A DNA stretch of 64,000 nt from Zygnema cylindricum (Eukaryota > Streptophyta > Zygnematophyceae > Zygnematales > Zygnemataceae). Each line of letters starts with the position of its first letter. Position 1 is the stretch's first letter. The translations under genes were made by a program, and so were the position numbers. The DNA is taken from positions 17,980 to 81,979 of the forward strand of contig JBBHKE010000917.1 of the NCBI GenBank assembly GCA_037447655.1, in the 5' to 3' direction. Below the pieces are notes generated by a model, which saw only the letters and a program-made list of their open reading frames with translations, was not told the origin of the DNA and made no database searches. Below, piece after piece: positions 32,125 through 43,189 of this stretch.

Positions 32125-33648
32125 CACCATCTAGGGTGCCTATGTTCGATGGAACAGACTTCACTTATTGGGAGTTCACAATGGAGGGATTACTTTTTGA
32201 GAAGCACTTATGGGGAATTGTTTCGGGACAAGTGAGATGTCCGCCACCTGGCTTTGGAGGAGGTTACTATGGAGAATCATCTGAGGCTGCCCAGAATATC
32301 AAACGGAGTTCAGATGAATCAAAAGGTGAAGGGAAAAACTTTTCAGTGGATGGGGAAATAGGGGAGAAGGATTAAAGGACACTTATGGTGAGGGGAGCTA
32401 TGCTCTCTGCCACATCTTCATTTAGGGGGGTTATAAGTAAAACTGAAGAATATGATAGTAAAATTTGGGAGTATAAAAACAATAGCAAAACATCTTATAC
32501 TTAGATATGTGTCTAAGTCCATAGCTATCACTCTTTTAAGTCTTACTAAGTCTTCGGAAATATGGGAAACACTAAGGCTGATTTATAAGAGTGAGACTAT
32601 TCAGAGGCAGCAGTTAGTAAAACAGAAAATAGAGGCCTATGTTTATAAAGGCGGTAACAAGATAGAGTTTTGCAATGATATTGCTGCGTTATATGTTGAG
32701 CTTGCTAGTGCGGGGTATGTAGAATTTGAGGAGAGATTGATCAATACACTACTCATGAAACTCCCAGATGAGTACGAAAACATCATTTATCGGATGCAGG
32801 CAATGGATGGCTCCTCATGGACTTGGAGCTTCACCATGGGGATAATTCTTGTGAGGGAAAGCACTTTGGAGGTTCGTATGGGAAGTGAGAAGGTAACTGT
32901 ATTTACAGCTGGTGGTGATTGGCGGAAGCGTGATGAGAGGAACGGCGGTGACGAGCGGAAGCGTGATGAGGGGAAGAAAGACGAAGGTAAACCTTATCAG
33001 AACTTTGGTGGAAAGAGAGGGAGAGGAAAAAAAAAGGGAGCTTTGAAAAAGGGTGTTTGCTTCTTTTGTAGAGAACCGGGTCACTATATAGAGGAGTGTC
33101 CTTGTTTGGAAGAACTTAGAAGTTGGAATGTGAAAGAGGAGGAAGAAGGGGAAGAGGAGAAAGAGGATGAAGAAATATTGGAGCTTCTTCACATTGGTAG
33201 AATGGAGAAGAGAGAGAAGTACGCGGAAATTACACGAAAGCAACGATGTGCTTTTGGAGGTATAAGGGAAGTAAAGGGAAGGGAGGTACTTGAGGGAGTT
33301 AGAAATGATGAGGATGTCAAGGAGTGTAGAAAGTATGAGTTAGAAATGAGAAAGTCAGATCTAGGATACATAAATGAAAAAGGGAAAAATAAAAATAATA
33401 AGGATAATTCTATAAATATTTGGGAAACAGAAAACTGGTTGGAAAAGGAGACTTCAACGGATTTGGAGGAAAGGGGAGAAGTAAAACTAGAGGGGGTTTT
33501 AAATGATAGTGGAGAAAAGAAATATTTAATGAAAAGCTTAGGGGAGGAGAAATACTCTTTGGGAATCATTATAGAAAGTGATAGTGGAAAGAATTCCATG
33601 GGAGAGAGTGAGGAAAGTTCAGAAAATGGGGGTGAGTATCATGGATAA
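32125..33648 (+). pseudogene. family B gag, plus right copy (398-codon frame)
   Basis: It begins within the PBS-proximal gag (PSRVPMFDGTDFTYWEF). An in-frame TAA near 32374 and a frameshift near 32452 precede a 398-codon frame, the longest in the mosaic. That frame holds the Gag core, the basic region with GGDERKRDEGKKDEGKPYQN, the zinc knuckle CFFCREPGHYIEEC, and an acidic tail. The protease region has no catalytic D-S/T-G. It ends with LMKSLGEEKYSLGIIIESD, which aligns with the RT C-terminus MKDLGEARYILGIQMERD. So gag is fused directly to the tail of RT; integrase and the RT core are deleted. Confidence 0.82.
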
Positions 33649-34078
33649 AAATATGAGCTCGGAAGATGTTGATTTTATGAGGAACTTAGTGGGGACTCTT
33701 GATATAACGATAAATTTGGGGGGTAATGGTTTTGACATCACTAATGGGAGTGATGGCATTTATGGTGGTGTGCATGTAAAAGGGTTAGCACCTGGGTGTG
33801 TGTCGCAGATTGGGGATGGGGCTGGTTTTTTGAATTGCAAGAGGGAAATCGGATTCTGTGTGGATGGAAAAGAGATGAGTGGGATAAAATCTTTGCTTGG
33901 ATTTATGGAAAATTGTATGTTTAATAAAATATGTGATCAGCAAGATGGAATGTTTATTTCAGCTCATCTAATGGACCTTTTAAAATACGAGAGCATTCAC
34001 TTAAAGCTTTATGAGGAGAAAAGAAAGAGGAAAAAGAAAAGAAGGAAAAAAAATTTATTGTATATATATTTTTAGTGG
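33578..34078 (+). pseudogene. family B RNase H remnant, plus copy
   Basis: A 165-codon frame overlapping the gag frame in another phase. MDKNMSSEDVDFMRNLVGTL aligns with the connection region of complete elements (MSPEEREFKKSI, then YLVGTRELWL). GGNGFDITNGSDGIYGGVHV corresponds to the first RNase H motif, and a Lys-rich C-terminus follows. The catalytic Glu motif is absent. A single frameshift separates it from the gag frame, so the ancestral unit could have encoded one long fusion. Confidence 0.72.
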
Positions 34079-34100
34079 GAGTTGAAAAGAAAGTAGACTA

Positions 34101-34114
34101 GAAAATAAGGGGAG
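34101..34114 (+). other. polypurine tract of E4
   Basis: GAAAATAAGGGGAG immediately before the 3' LTR. The inverted equivalents lie at 25750-25763 and 31805-31818. Confidence 0.8.
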
Positions 34115-35352
34115 TGTTGAAATTTATGTATTTTCTAGGTCTGTATTGGAAAAATAAATAGAGTAAGTCAGCAAAGGCAACCTGCTTCTCGCTCAACTCT
34201 CTCCAGTCCCCATACTTGTTGCAGTCACTGAAGACCAGAGAGAGAGCTAGAGCCATGGCTATCTAAAGAGGATAGGCTAATTCGTAGTTTGTACCAAAAT
34301 GGTTGTGACGGTTCCAGGATTAGATCCTGATACCTACATCCTATGGTAGACGTTAGCTTTAGCCTATAGCTTAGAGTAAACGGTGGTATGTGTAGGGTAC
34401 AATAAGTATTTATTAGTGTAGAAGAAGAGAGTTCTAACAAACTAACAAATGACCAAAAACTGCTCTAGACCAGATTTGAACCATGATCTGTGGTTATAGT
34501 TTTAGAGGAAAGCCTTAACCAATAAGGCTATCGAAACGATACACGTGACGGGTTTCATAAATACATAAAGATTACGGCAACAGCTAATTAACAGCAGACT
34601 AACCAAAAGGAGCAATTTCTGCATGTACGCGAATCTGAACCGTGTAAAACATGTTTTGATCGGACGGCCGGAATTATAGCCGCCACGCGAAGTGAGCTTT
34701 TTGGCGGCATACAGAGATAGCGTCACGCGGTGCCACGTGGCGCCACATTATTTGATACCAAAGAAGATGGGAGGAGGAACCATGGCTTCCGATTTGGTAG
34801 GTGTCACCTTGTAGACCTTGTCGTACAATGGTCGTATAATAAGTACATTGCCCATTGTACCTTCTTGTACTATATAGTGTTCCTATTGGACTAGGGTTTA
34901 GTAGTAGGTAGTCGTGAGTAGGCAGACCGAGACTTAGTAATATTTAGGTACCTCTCTCTCTAAGAGAGCTTGTAAGTATAAATGTCATCTTTGACCAGCC
35001 ATAACTTAATGCTGGGGTGAGCAAATTCAGTGATTCTTTTTGCTGCGGACTCAGGGGAGTCCAAGCTACACAGGGGTGTAGTCGGTCAGAGGTTTTTGCG
35101 TGCCAGGGTGGCACTTATTCAGTGGGAAAGTCAAAGTGGGGAATATTGTCCAAAACACATATTCAAGCTTTGCATTATGTGGTGGAACTGAGCACACAGA
35201 AGGTCTTCTCTTCATAGGGGTGAAGTTGTATTGGGGTTCTAATTGTCAAGGGATCATTCATTTGGGTTTATATCAACTTGGAGTCGGCACTCTCTAGATT
35301 AGCTTCTTTTGGATCTGCGAATTCTGTTGGCAATGGAGCCCATAGAATTTCA
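34115..35352 (+). repeat. 3' LTR of E4 (family B)
   Basis: 1238 bp, TGTTGAAATTTATG to ATAGAATTTCA, next to target duplication TTATT (35353-35357). TATA-like box at 34977-34984. A D-arm-like hairpin (GCCTT/AAGGC, inverted) is preserved around 34512-34528. Confidence 0.88.
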
Positions 35353-35723
35353 TTATTCATAACTCTAATTAGGGTTTTTTCACGTATAAATGTAAAATTA
35401 ACACGCGATCAATATTCTTAGAGTAAAATAGGTACGATTTCATTGTGCATTTTATTCTGAGCGTAGTTTTACGTGCGATCGCGATTATTTTATTCTATAT
35501 TTTGTACTTTATTACTTAAAAAAGTATCATTTTGTACGGAGTGACACTTTCGTACACCACACTATTCAAGAAGATCATAAATTAAAATTATTAACGGTAA
35601 TTCACCAGAACCAAATTAATGTAAAAACAAAATAGTGTTATTAATTCTATTGCAGGTTTTGGGGTTAAAATTTGGCGGTGCCGATATAGCGTTCATAATG
35701 CTAATAAGGATTGACGGTGTAGT
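35353..35723. mobile_element. mariner-like miniature element, right half
   Basis: It continues the element interrupted at 21552 and ends GATTGACGGTGTAGT before TA (35724-35725). 35726-36071 holds no recognisable feature. Confidence 0.72.
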
Positions 35724-36074
35724 TAGCATATGCCGTAAAAATATAAAACGAAAAATGTGTGCCATTCACGGACGACCATACAAGGTAGTAATGATTGCAC
35801 GTACGCGTCAACAGTTTGAACATTGGCATAATGCATAGGGGAGGTTGGCAACACATGTTAATTAGATGTTAGATTTAAAGCATGAGGTTTATTTGCATTC
35901 GTGAAAGACAGTTTTACACTTTTAAACTTTTCAAAAAAAATTGCGCAATGAATGGCCATTAGTGTGAAGTATTTGTTAGTGTAAGGAGAAAATTATGGCA
36001 CAATACCTAGTCTGTATTGTTATCAATGCTATTTTGGGTCCAATGGTGCTAATAACAAACATTTTACTAACTTA

Positions 36075-36802
36075 GGGTGACGTTCCATCGGGCGAATAGT
36101 GGCGTAGTTTACAAAAATCCGCGACTCTCCGTACCAAATCGTACAACCTATTTTGTTTTTATACAAAAAACAACATTACAGAAAATCTTGCCAATACTCT
36201 CCAAAGGTCTTGGAGGTAATACTGACTGTCGGATGTTCATCTGCGAGGAGTTCGCTTCATTTTTTTTTGTAATTGTCAACCCACCTCAAGGAGGTGAGTT
36301 GGCAGATACAGAAAAAAAAAGTTCGTGACACGTTGGACGATTAAGCTACGTGTGATGATGGAAAACCAACGAAAAATCTTAAGATTTGCACATGACATGC
36401 GCTTTCCAAGATACAACCGAAAATAAAAACGAAATTTCATAACATTCCTTTGTCACGCTATTTTCGGTAACTTCTGTTCATCACACTATTTCTCTCAAAG
36501 AACTTTCGTTATGTTCGAAAGCTGAAACCGTAATAAATGAGCTGGCGTACAGACTGGCGTCTGCAAAAAGTTGTCGTATGATTACTTCGTACGCAGGTGC
36601 ATGGTATGAAAGTGAAGATTTGAAGCTAAGTTTGTCGGTGCTAAAAATCTAAAAGATATTCAATATCATATCGTAGATTGCGTGGCGCCAGTCATTTTAG
36701 AACACGTGGCTTACAGACTCTACGTGATGGAACATCGACTCAATCGACCCGGTCTGTAGAGTTTGCCGTACAATTACAGAAACGTATGATGGAGCTTTAC
36801 CC
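36075..36802. mobile_element. PIF/Harbinger-like miniature element, 728 bp
   Basis: Left end GGGTGACGTTCCATCGGGCG and right end TGATGGAGCTTTACCC, flanked by TTA at 36072-36074 and 36803-36805. Same family as 15333-16885 and 54553-55371. It carries an imperfect hairpin near 36275-36303 (CCACCTC/GAGGTG). Confidence 0.75.
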
Positions 36803-36829
36803 TTAGGTACACCTTCCCACTACTGTAGC

Positions 36830-37205
36830 CGTTATTGTCCGTGTTCACATGGTCAACATTTGAACTTGTGAGAACAAATGCGCGCCCTTTTTCGCGCCAT
36901 TTTTTACGCCTTTATAACTATGAATAAAATCTGAGTGTGCTTTTCCATGTCGACGCTGTTAGCTGACACTTTTTTTGCATTTTTGTACCAAAGAGCGAGT
37001 AGTTTAGTACGGAGTTAAACATTTGGTACACTACTGTACGGTACAGTACACTATATAAAATTGCACAAATTAGTGTAATCAACACTAATAGTATTCACAC
37101 ATATACTATTGTAGCATATATTAAAAATAGAGGTTCGAGAAATTCGAGAGGTAAGGGCGTATATACATTGTTATAAACACTAATAGCGATTCAGGGTGCA
37201 ATGTA
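36830..37205. repeat. interspersed repeat shared with 40265-40600
   Basis: Text such as TTGTCCGTGTTCACATGGTC, the later TTTATAACTATGAATAAAATC and GTGTGCTTTTCCATGTCGA has a recognisable counterpart at 40265-40400. The right part (37170-37205) ends in a mariner-like terminus (AATAGCGATTCAGGGTGCA). The nature of the repeat is unknown. Confidence 0.45.
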
Positions 37206-37257
37206 CTTAGTGAAATCTTCACGCAAATCATCGGGCAGCTGACGAGATTGTTTACAC

Positions 37258-37713
37258 CATAGTTAAAAAGTAGGCGTTTCTACTGTAGGTCTTTTGTCGT
37301 CGCCTTCATTGTAAGTTGTGTTATGGGCTTTTCATGTGATCGTCTTTAGTCGCTACTTTGACCAACGACCGTCCGATCGTCCAAATCTGACGATAGTCCT
37401 ATCGTAAGCTGTGTTATAAGCTTTTCATATGATCTTCTTAGATCACTACTTCGATCAGCGACCGTCCGATCGTCCGAATTTGACGGTTTAAATAAAAAGT
37501 CGCTCAAAACTCACAGAAAAATATTTTTTTTTCCGTTTTTTTTTCAAATTTAGACATGATGTTTAATTCTCTATCAATCCATGTGCAACTCAACCATATT
37601 ATTATTTTGTTTCATTTTGCGGCCAATACAATATGGGTCTTAAGGGTATATTGTATTTTTTGCGTACAATAGGCATATTGTATAGGTGTAGTTTAACCTA
37701 CTTTTGAACTATG
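37258..37713. mobile_element. 8-bp-TSD miniature element, 456 bp
   Basis: Ends CATAGTTAAAAAGTAGG and CCTACTTTTGAACTATG, flanked by a perfect 8-bp duplication GTTTACAC (37250-37257 and 37714-37721), which points to the hAT superfamily. The interior contains a diverged tandem duplication of roughly 100 bp with the word CGACCGTCCGATCGTCC in each half. An inverted second copy lies at 38023-38461. Confidence 0.8.
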
Positions 37714-38022
37714 GTTTACACCTTTTGAGTAAACAGTAAACTTTTCATAAACGTTTTGTCGGTTTTATTCAAAATCGTACAGGTGAGTGTAATCCAAGAT
37801 AGCAGGCAGGTGGATATATAAAACAAAAATTAGGAAGGACTTGGCGTCCTGCGTCTCAAAAGTTTCCATTGCGTTACAACTTTGTATAAATCCGCAAATC
37901 GGATCACAGTATGGATTTTCCATACGAACAATGTTAATTCGACCTTATAAACTTTGTCGTCCCGTGCTCATCAATTATTGGCCAGCTATGAACGAAAACG
38001 AGTAAACTTAATGGGGCGGACC

Positions 38023-38461
38023 ATATTTCAAAAGTAGCGTGACGCATATTGTATGCAAACATACAATATGGCCTTAAGACCCATATTGTATTGGCCGCAA
38101 AATGAAATAAAATAGTAGCAGGGTTGAGTTGCACATGGATCGATAGAGAATTAAACGTCATGTCTAAATTTGAAAAAAAAATCGGACAAAAAAATATTTT
38201 TCTGTGACTTTTGAATGACTTTTTATTTAAACCGTCAGATTTTGGACGATCTGACGGTCGTTGATGAAAGTAACGATCTAAGAAGGTCACATGAAAAACC
38301 TATAACACAACTTACGATAGGACTATTGTCAGATTCAGACGATCGGACGGTCGCTGATAAAAGTAGCGATCTAAGAAGATCACATGGAAAGCCCATAACA
38401 CAACTTACGCTAAAGGCGGCCTACCAAAAGGCTACCAAAAAACGCCTACATTTGAACTATG
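38023..38461. mobile_element. 8-bp-TSD miniature element, inverted copy, 439 bp
   Basis: Reverse-orientation relative of 37258-37713, ends CATATTTCAAAAGTAG and ACATTTGAACTATG. Flanks GGGCGGAC (38015-38022) and GGACGGAC (38462-38469) agree at 7 of 8 bases. The 300 bp between the two copies are unrelated, so these are two independent insertions forming a large inverted repeat. Confidence 0.78.
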
Positions 38462-38550
38462 GGACGGACCCTTTTTTGGGATAGCGGTTACCGGGAGTGA
38501 ATGCTGTACATCACAGTGAAGAAAAAAAAAAGCGGGAATAAAATCTTTGT

Positions 38551-39151
38551 AAACTACACCGTGAAACGCTTTTAGTGTAATTAAGTTATAAGTGTACGGA
38601 AAAAAGTGTTTAACGTTATTTCGGGTCCAATGAGCCCAAGCTTGCAAAACATAAACACTAATTAACACATTGAATCGCTATTAGAGTAAAGGAATAAATA
38701 GCGTAAAAAAATAGTGTTATTAACGCTAATTGGGAAAAAAAAACACATATTCTAATTAATCACTAACTCTAATTTGGGATTTTTCGAATAATAAATCCCC
38801 GCCGTAGTGATGTCTACATCAATATATGTATCCGTACAAAATATGACAAGCGTGCGCCAAAATCTGAATATTCGAGTTTACGTCTCTTTTTCCCATTGCA
38901 CATTCACATGCGTGCGCAATTACATTAAATGACTTTTTATACATTTTTATTTCAAAAAGTACAATTTGGTACGGACATACCCTGTCTGTACACCGCACTG
39001 TAAACATCGCGGTGTACTTCCGTTATGAACGCTAATTAAAATAATAACCCTAAAAGGCGTAAAGGAAAAAATATAATAATTGATTGTATTTTAGAAAAAT
39101 AAAGGCACCAAATTAGCGTTATTTACTCTAGTATCGATTGGCGGTGTACTG
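38551..39151. mobile_element. mariner-like miniature element, ~601 bp
   Basis: Left terminus AACTACACCGTGAAACG, right terminus TATCGATTGGCGGTGTACTG before TA (39152-39153). An internal copy of the terminal motif at about 38668-38690 suggests an internal duplication. This is the uninterrupted counterpart of the element split by E4. Confidence 0.65.
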
Positions 39152-39299
39152 TAGTTTATAAGAGTTAACATTTTATTGTCAAAACCGCTATGGTTAAACC
39201 ATCCAAGTGACAAACTTGATGGAAATGGAATGTTTTTACTACCATTAAAGGCTATAGTTGGAAAACCCAAAAGTAGGAACAAAAACTATAAAATCTGCG

Positions 39300-40290
39300 T
39301 AACATTAAGAGCAAGACATTGAATGCAAAAAAAAACATATCAAAGCACATAAATTGAACTACAATAGCACTAAAAAACCACAATCTGTACGAACTATAAA
39401 GGAGAAAATAGGTCTTCGGCCCAAAACCTAAAATAAGTCAACATTAAAGGTCGGAACGAAAAGTATCACTGATCCACACCGGATGGCGCTAAGGTAAATC
39501 TCTCAGTCGACAACCATCTTTCGCCACCTTTATTTGTCCGATGAGGACCGATGATTGAGAATGTTAACGGGCGACAAAGATACGTTGGCAGTAAAAAATT
39601 GACATGAGAGTTGGGGAAGGGCGACTAGATCCTCTATCTTCAAAAGACCACCGAGCGCAATTACGGATATAGTCGTCGGATTGGAGAGTCTAAGGTACTA
39701 AATACATTTAAAGCAAATAGGACGAAGTTGTTTTTTGGGTCTCAATGAGCGTAAAACGTTATTTAGAGGTCGCTGCATCTCGAGCCGCAACATCGGTATG
39801 TAATGTTGCACGCGTGGAAACATGGGACCCACGGTCGATGAGAATTACACCTCCTAGTGTTCTCTCTACGCCGTGCAAAAACACAAGACCCACGCAAGGG
39901 TCGCAAAAAACCCCTAGATTGAGAAGGTGGCGCAAAGATATGCGACACTTCGCGTGCCAGTGTGTATCTTGCTTCATTACCTCTTGAAGCGATTGCATCG
40001 GACCATAACACGTGATATTGTACGCCCCCAATCGTGTGAACAATGGAGCAAATAGACCCCTTACTCGTCAATTGATTGGCCAAAAGGCAATGAGGCTTAC
40101 GCATGAGAGAGGGGTGCGCCAAGCCGAGACGTAAGCGAGGTGCAAAATAAATTTGTTGAGAAGATATGTGGAGTGAGGAGAAATTCGGTGTAGCAACGAG
40201 CTTAGCCTTAACGCTTGATCCCTGAAATGAGCGAAGTCGTCCACACATTCCCTTAGAGTAACCTTTATTGTCTATGTACACATGATTGAC
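39300..40290 (-). pseudogene. LINE-like 3' fragment (decayed)
   Basis: The minus-strand translations in two frames, LRLGLAHPSLM near 40130-40150 and HTDVAARDAATSK near 39760-39800, align with HLGLPHPPLL and HVGVAARDVAKAK of the better preserved copy at 49195-50690. The part 39370-39700 matches noncoding 3' sequence also found at 55480-55930. No catalytic RT motifs are present. Confidence 0.5.
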
Positions 40291-40759
40291 GTTTGAAATC
40301 GTGAAAACATATTCACATGATTTTCTCTACTCTTTATAACCATTAATTAAACTTGAGTGTGTTTTCGTATGTCGATGCCATTCTGCTCTTGTCTTTACGC
40401 TGTTATAGAATATTTTTTTTATGTACTTTTGTGCCAAACAACGAGCGATTAATGTATGTCACGACACATTCCGTTCAATCTACCATTTGAATACTTCCTA
40501 AATCAGTGTGATTGACATTAATTGAATCGTACCTAGATTGGTTTAAAGAATGTTAATAGTAATCGTTTTGTAGGTTTAAGTGTCATAATCTAGTGGCGCC
40601 CATATATTGTTATCAGAAAATTGGAGAAACTTGTCGTGCTCTTCCACGGACTAGTAGATTTGTTTCTGTCAGGTCCTTTAATCCGACAAACGATTATCAG
40701 ACATTTACAATTCCAATAAGTTTGTGATTAAAAATGAATTTGCACTTCAATAAGGAAAT

Positions 40760-41300
40760 TATATTTGAAGACGCTACCTTTCGGTTTCACAAATGTAACC
40801 AGTGTGTTTTATGATGTCATACATAATATGTTATCACATTTGCCATATAAATTTTGTTTTTGTATCTTGATAATATTGTTATCTTTAGTCGCCCGACGAT
40901 ACATTATATTTGGGAAGATTTTATTATTATGTGAAATTTATTTATTTTTGTTTCGTGGTCTAATGGTGAACTATCTTATTCAACCTCTAGCAAACTCGAC
41001 AAAGTAAAAACTTGATGGGATGGTTAAAAGCATGTCACAGTGCATCCAAAGGAGATTAGAGATAAAATGGAATTTGAAGCATGCTCTAACTTTTGCTCAC
41101 ATTGATCTTACAAAACCATGTGAGTGTGTCGTTGATGCCTCTAAGTTTGGATGACATGTAGTGTTGTCACAAGAAGCTCTAGCAATTATTTTTAGGTATA
41201 CACTCACAAACAAAGCCAAATGCAACTACATTATATAACTTTATCAATTTTTAGCCAAGTTTGTACACAGTTTGTACACATTCATACTTTTGTAAGCGCT
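40760..41300 (+). pseudogene. Ty3/gypsy RT and RNase H remnant
   Basis: LPFGFTNVTSVFYDVIHNML aligns with the gypsy RT motif MPFGLTNAPATFQ...MN. The following YVDD box is gone. About 250 bp further on, LKHALTFAHIDLTKPCECVV and DASKFG align with the gypsy RNase H start (ALTxAPxLxxPDxxKPFxVxTDAS) and retain the Asp of TDAS. Stops interrupt both parts. Only this core is present, with no LTR. Confidence 0.68.
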
Positions 41301-41582
41301 TGAGCTAAGCATAAATAGTGGTTGCTAAATGTGTTTACATGGGACTTTTATAGGTAACAACTAAAAAAAAGGCTCTGCATTTCAACGTGGCATTTGGCTA
41401 TTTGCCTAAAAAGTAGAACAAGATTTAATCAGCGGGCTACATGAAAATTTCCCATGTACCTATAATATAGAACTGGTTCAAAGTTCAACAAAAAATACCA
41501 GTTTTTCACATAGACATATCGTGTGCGACGTAGCGCCACATCACATCTTAAGCATCGATAACATCGTCACTCCCTCGTAGGG

Positions 41583-42037
41583 CGGAGGTCGCAAAGTCAA
41601 AATTTTAGATACCCGTAGCCGACAAATTTGTTTGTCTCAGGATCTGAACACCCGATACCCGACCGGGATATGTCACGCTTCTAAATTGTTAACCATTACC
41701 CGATACGCGTTTACGAAAATAAAAGTTAACCGAAACTCGATTTCTTGCGACTACCCGTACCCGCGCGCACCCGAATAAGTACAAAATTAATGGTACATCT
41801 CCCTCATACCTTCCATGATACCTAAAAGTAAAAAGTACAATAATGTCGGATAGTACGGACATGACCAAACTTTTGTTTTTTGCTTACCCGACCGTACCCG
41901 TTTTTTCTTTTTTTTGGTGAATCACCTGCCCGAATCTGACCGGCCCCCAAAATTTGGCACCCGAATCCGTTTCGGATTCGATGCGGGCGGTTGGGTAACG
42001 GTCGGGTACGAATTCGGGTACCCGATTGCGACCTCTG
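41583..42037. mobile_element. hAT-like miniature element a, 455 bp
   Basis: Ends CGGAGGTCGCAA and TTGCGACCTCTG. Flanking octamers TCGTAGGG (41575-41582) and CGGTGGGG (42038-42045). The interior is built of ACCCGA/GGGTA words and matches element b next door in the opposite orientation. Confidence 0.65.
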
Positions 42038-42045
42038 CGGTGGGG

Positions 42046-42676
42046 TAGAGGTCGCAAATGGTAAACCGAAACCGTGACTGACCGTTAACCGACCACCCGC
42101 GCCGGATGCGTAACGGATTCGGTTGCCAAATTTCGGGGGCTGGGCGGTTGCGGTTGGTTGATTCACCAGAAGAAAAAAAATGGTCGGTTACGGTCGGTTA
42201 ACCAAAAAACAAAAACAAATGAAAATTTTGTACTGTCCATGCAATCCAACATTATTGTACTTTGTACTCTTTGGTATCGTGGAAGTACGTGACATCATAA
42301 TTAGCGTCGCAAATGTGACACGGTAGTAAACACTATTCATTTCGCAAATCTTAGGGAACGCGACAAAGCGTCGCAAATTTGACACGGTAGTAAACACTAT
42401 TCATTTCGCAAATCTTAGGGAACGCGACAAATAGTAATTATTGGCTTATTCATACCTCGTGCATTAATTAATTTTGTATTTTTTCGGTTACGGGCGGGCA
42501 CGGTTAGTCGCGAGAAATCGAGTTTCGGTTAACTTTTATTTTCGTAAACGCCGGTCGGTTAACGGTTAACAATTTTGGAGCGTGACATAACCCGGTCGGG
42601 CGTCGGTTACTTAGATTTTGAAAAAAAAAAAACGGTCGGTTTCGGTTATGTAAAATTTTGACTTTTGCGACCTCTG
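42046..42676. mobile_element. hAT-like miniature element b, 631 bp
   Basis: Ends TAGAGGTCGCAA and TTGCGACCTCTG, flanks CGGTGGGG (42038-42045) and CCGTGGGG (42677-42684), identical at 7 of 8 bases. It is inverted relative to element a, with which it shares the octamer between them. It contains a 64-bp tandem duplication (42304-42367 and 42368-42431). Confidence 0.68.
42304..42431 (+). repeat. 64-bp tandem duplication
   Basis: Two nearly identical units beginning GCGTCGCAAAT and ending ACGCGACAAA. It lies within element b and explains its extra length over element a. Confidence 0.88.
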
Positions 42677-42690
42677 CCGTGGGGTTGTAA

Positions 42691-43189
42691 CGGTACACCG
42701 CGAATCGCTATTAGCGTACATGACGCTAATTGGGGTACCCCTTTTTTTGGGGCAAATTCTCAAATAGAATAAAGTACGCTAAATGTTTTTGCACGTTATT
42801 TGAGGTACCCCGCTCAATGCGGTTCATAACTGTAATTTAGTTCCCTTTTAAATAGTGTGGTGTACGGACTGTCATATCTGTACTATGCCGTACATTTTTA
42901 TATTTAAAAGTACAGAAAATATAATAATATATAATTGCGTAAATATTTTCCGGCATACGCAGATGTCAAAAAAACGCGACGGCGTACGATTTGAACAGTT
43001 TCGTACAAATACGTGTTTTAGTGTGGACATATTATGTGCTGAAAATTTTTACAAAGCAGTTTACAAATTAGAGTACATGATAAATTAGTATCATGGTGTA
43101 CCCGAAAAAACACAATTTACCGTAAAGTACGCTAATTGTTTCATTACGCTATCTATTTCATTACGCTAATAGCGATTCACGGTGTAGTG
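42691..43189. mobile_element. mariner-like miniature element, ~499 bp
   Basis: Left CGGTACACCGCGAATCGCTA, right TAGCGATTCACGGTGTAGTG. Contains the shared internal motif GTGTGGTGTACGGACTGTC seen in other family members. It ends ~265 bp upstream of the transporter start codon, so it may contribute to that gene's promoter region. 43190-43453 shows no clear promoter motif. Confidence 0.62.

Larger units (their letters stand above)
21553..35352 (+). mobile_element. E4: 13.8-kb copia mosaic, family B
   Basis: The outer ends are two plus-strand LTRs (21553-22782 and 34115-35352) flanked by the 5-bp duplication TTATT at 21548-21552 and 35353-35357, so they mark one integration into the mariner-like element. 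Between them, plus-strand gag (22763-23150 and 32125-33648) surrounds a minus-strand series: gag, LTR, RNase H remnant and gag, autonomous RNase H/RT, plus-strand protease/integrase, gag, LTR, RNase H remnant. About 330 bp of gag is present on both plus-strand sides, so this is not a simple nested insertion. Confidence 0.85.

Noticed and set aside
37934-38484. Small frames of 89-118 codons within the inverted repeat
   Set aside because: They lie inside miniature elements and appear as shadows on both strands of the repeat arms.
39745-39987. Small plus-strand frame as a gene
   Set aside because: It is antisense to the LINE-like remnant and shows no similarity of its own.
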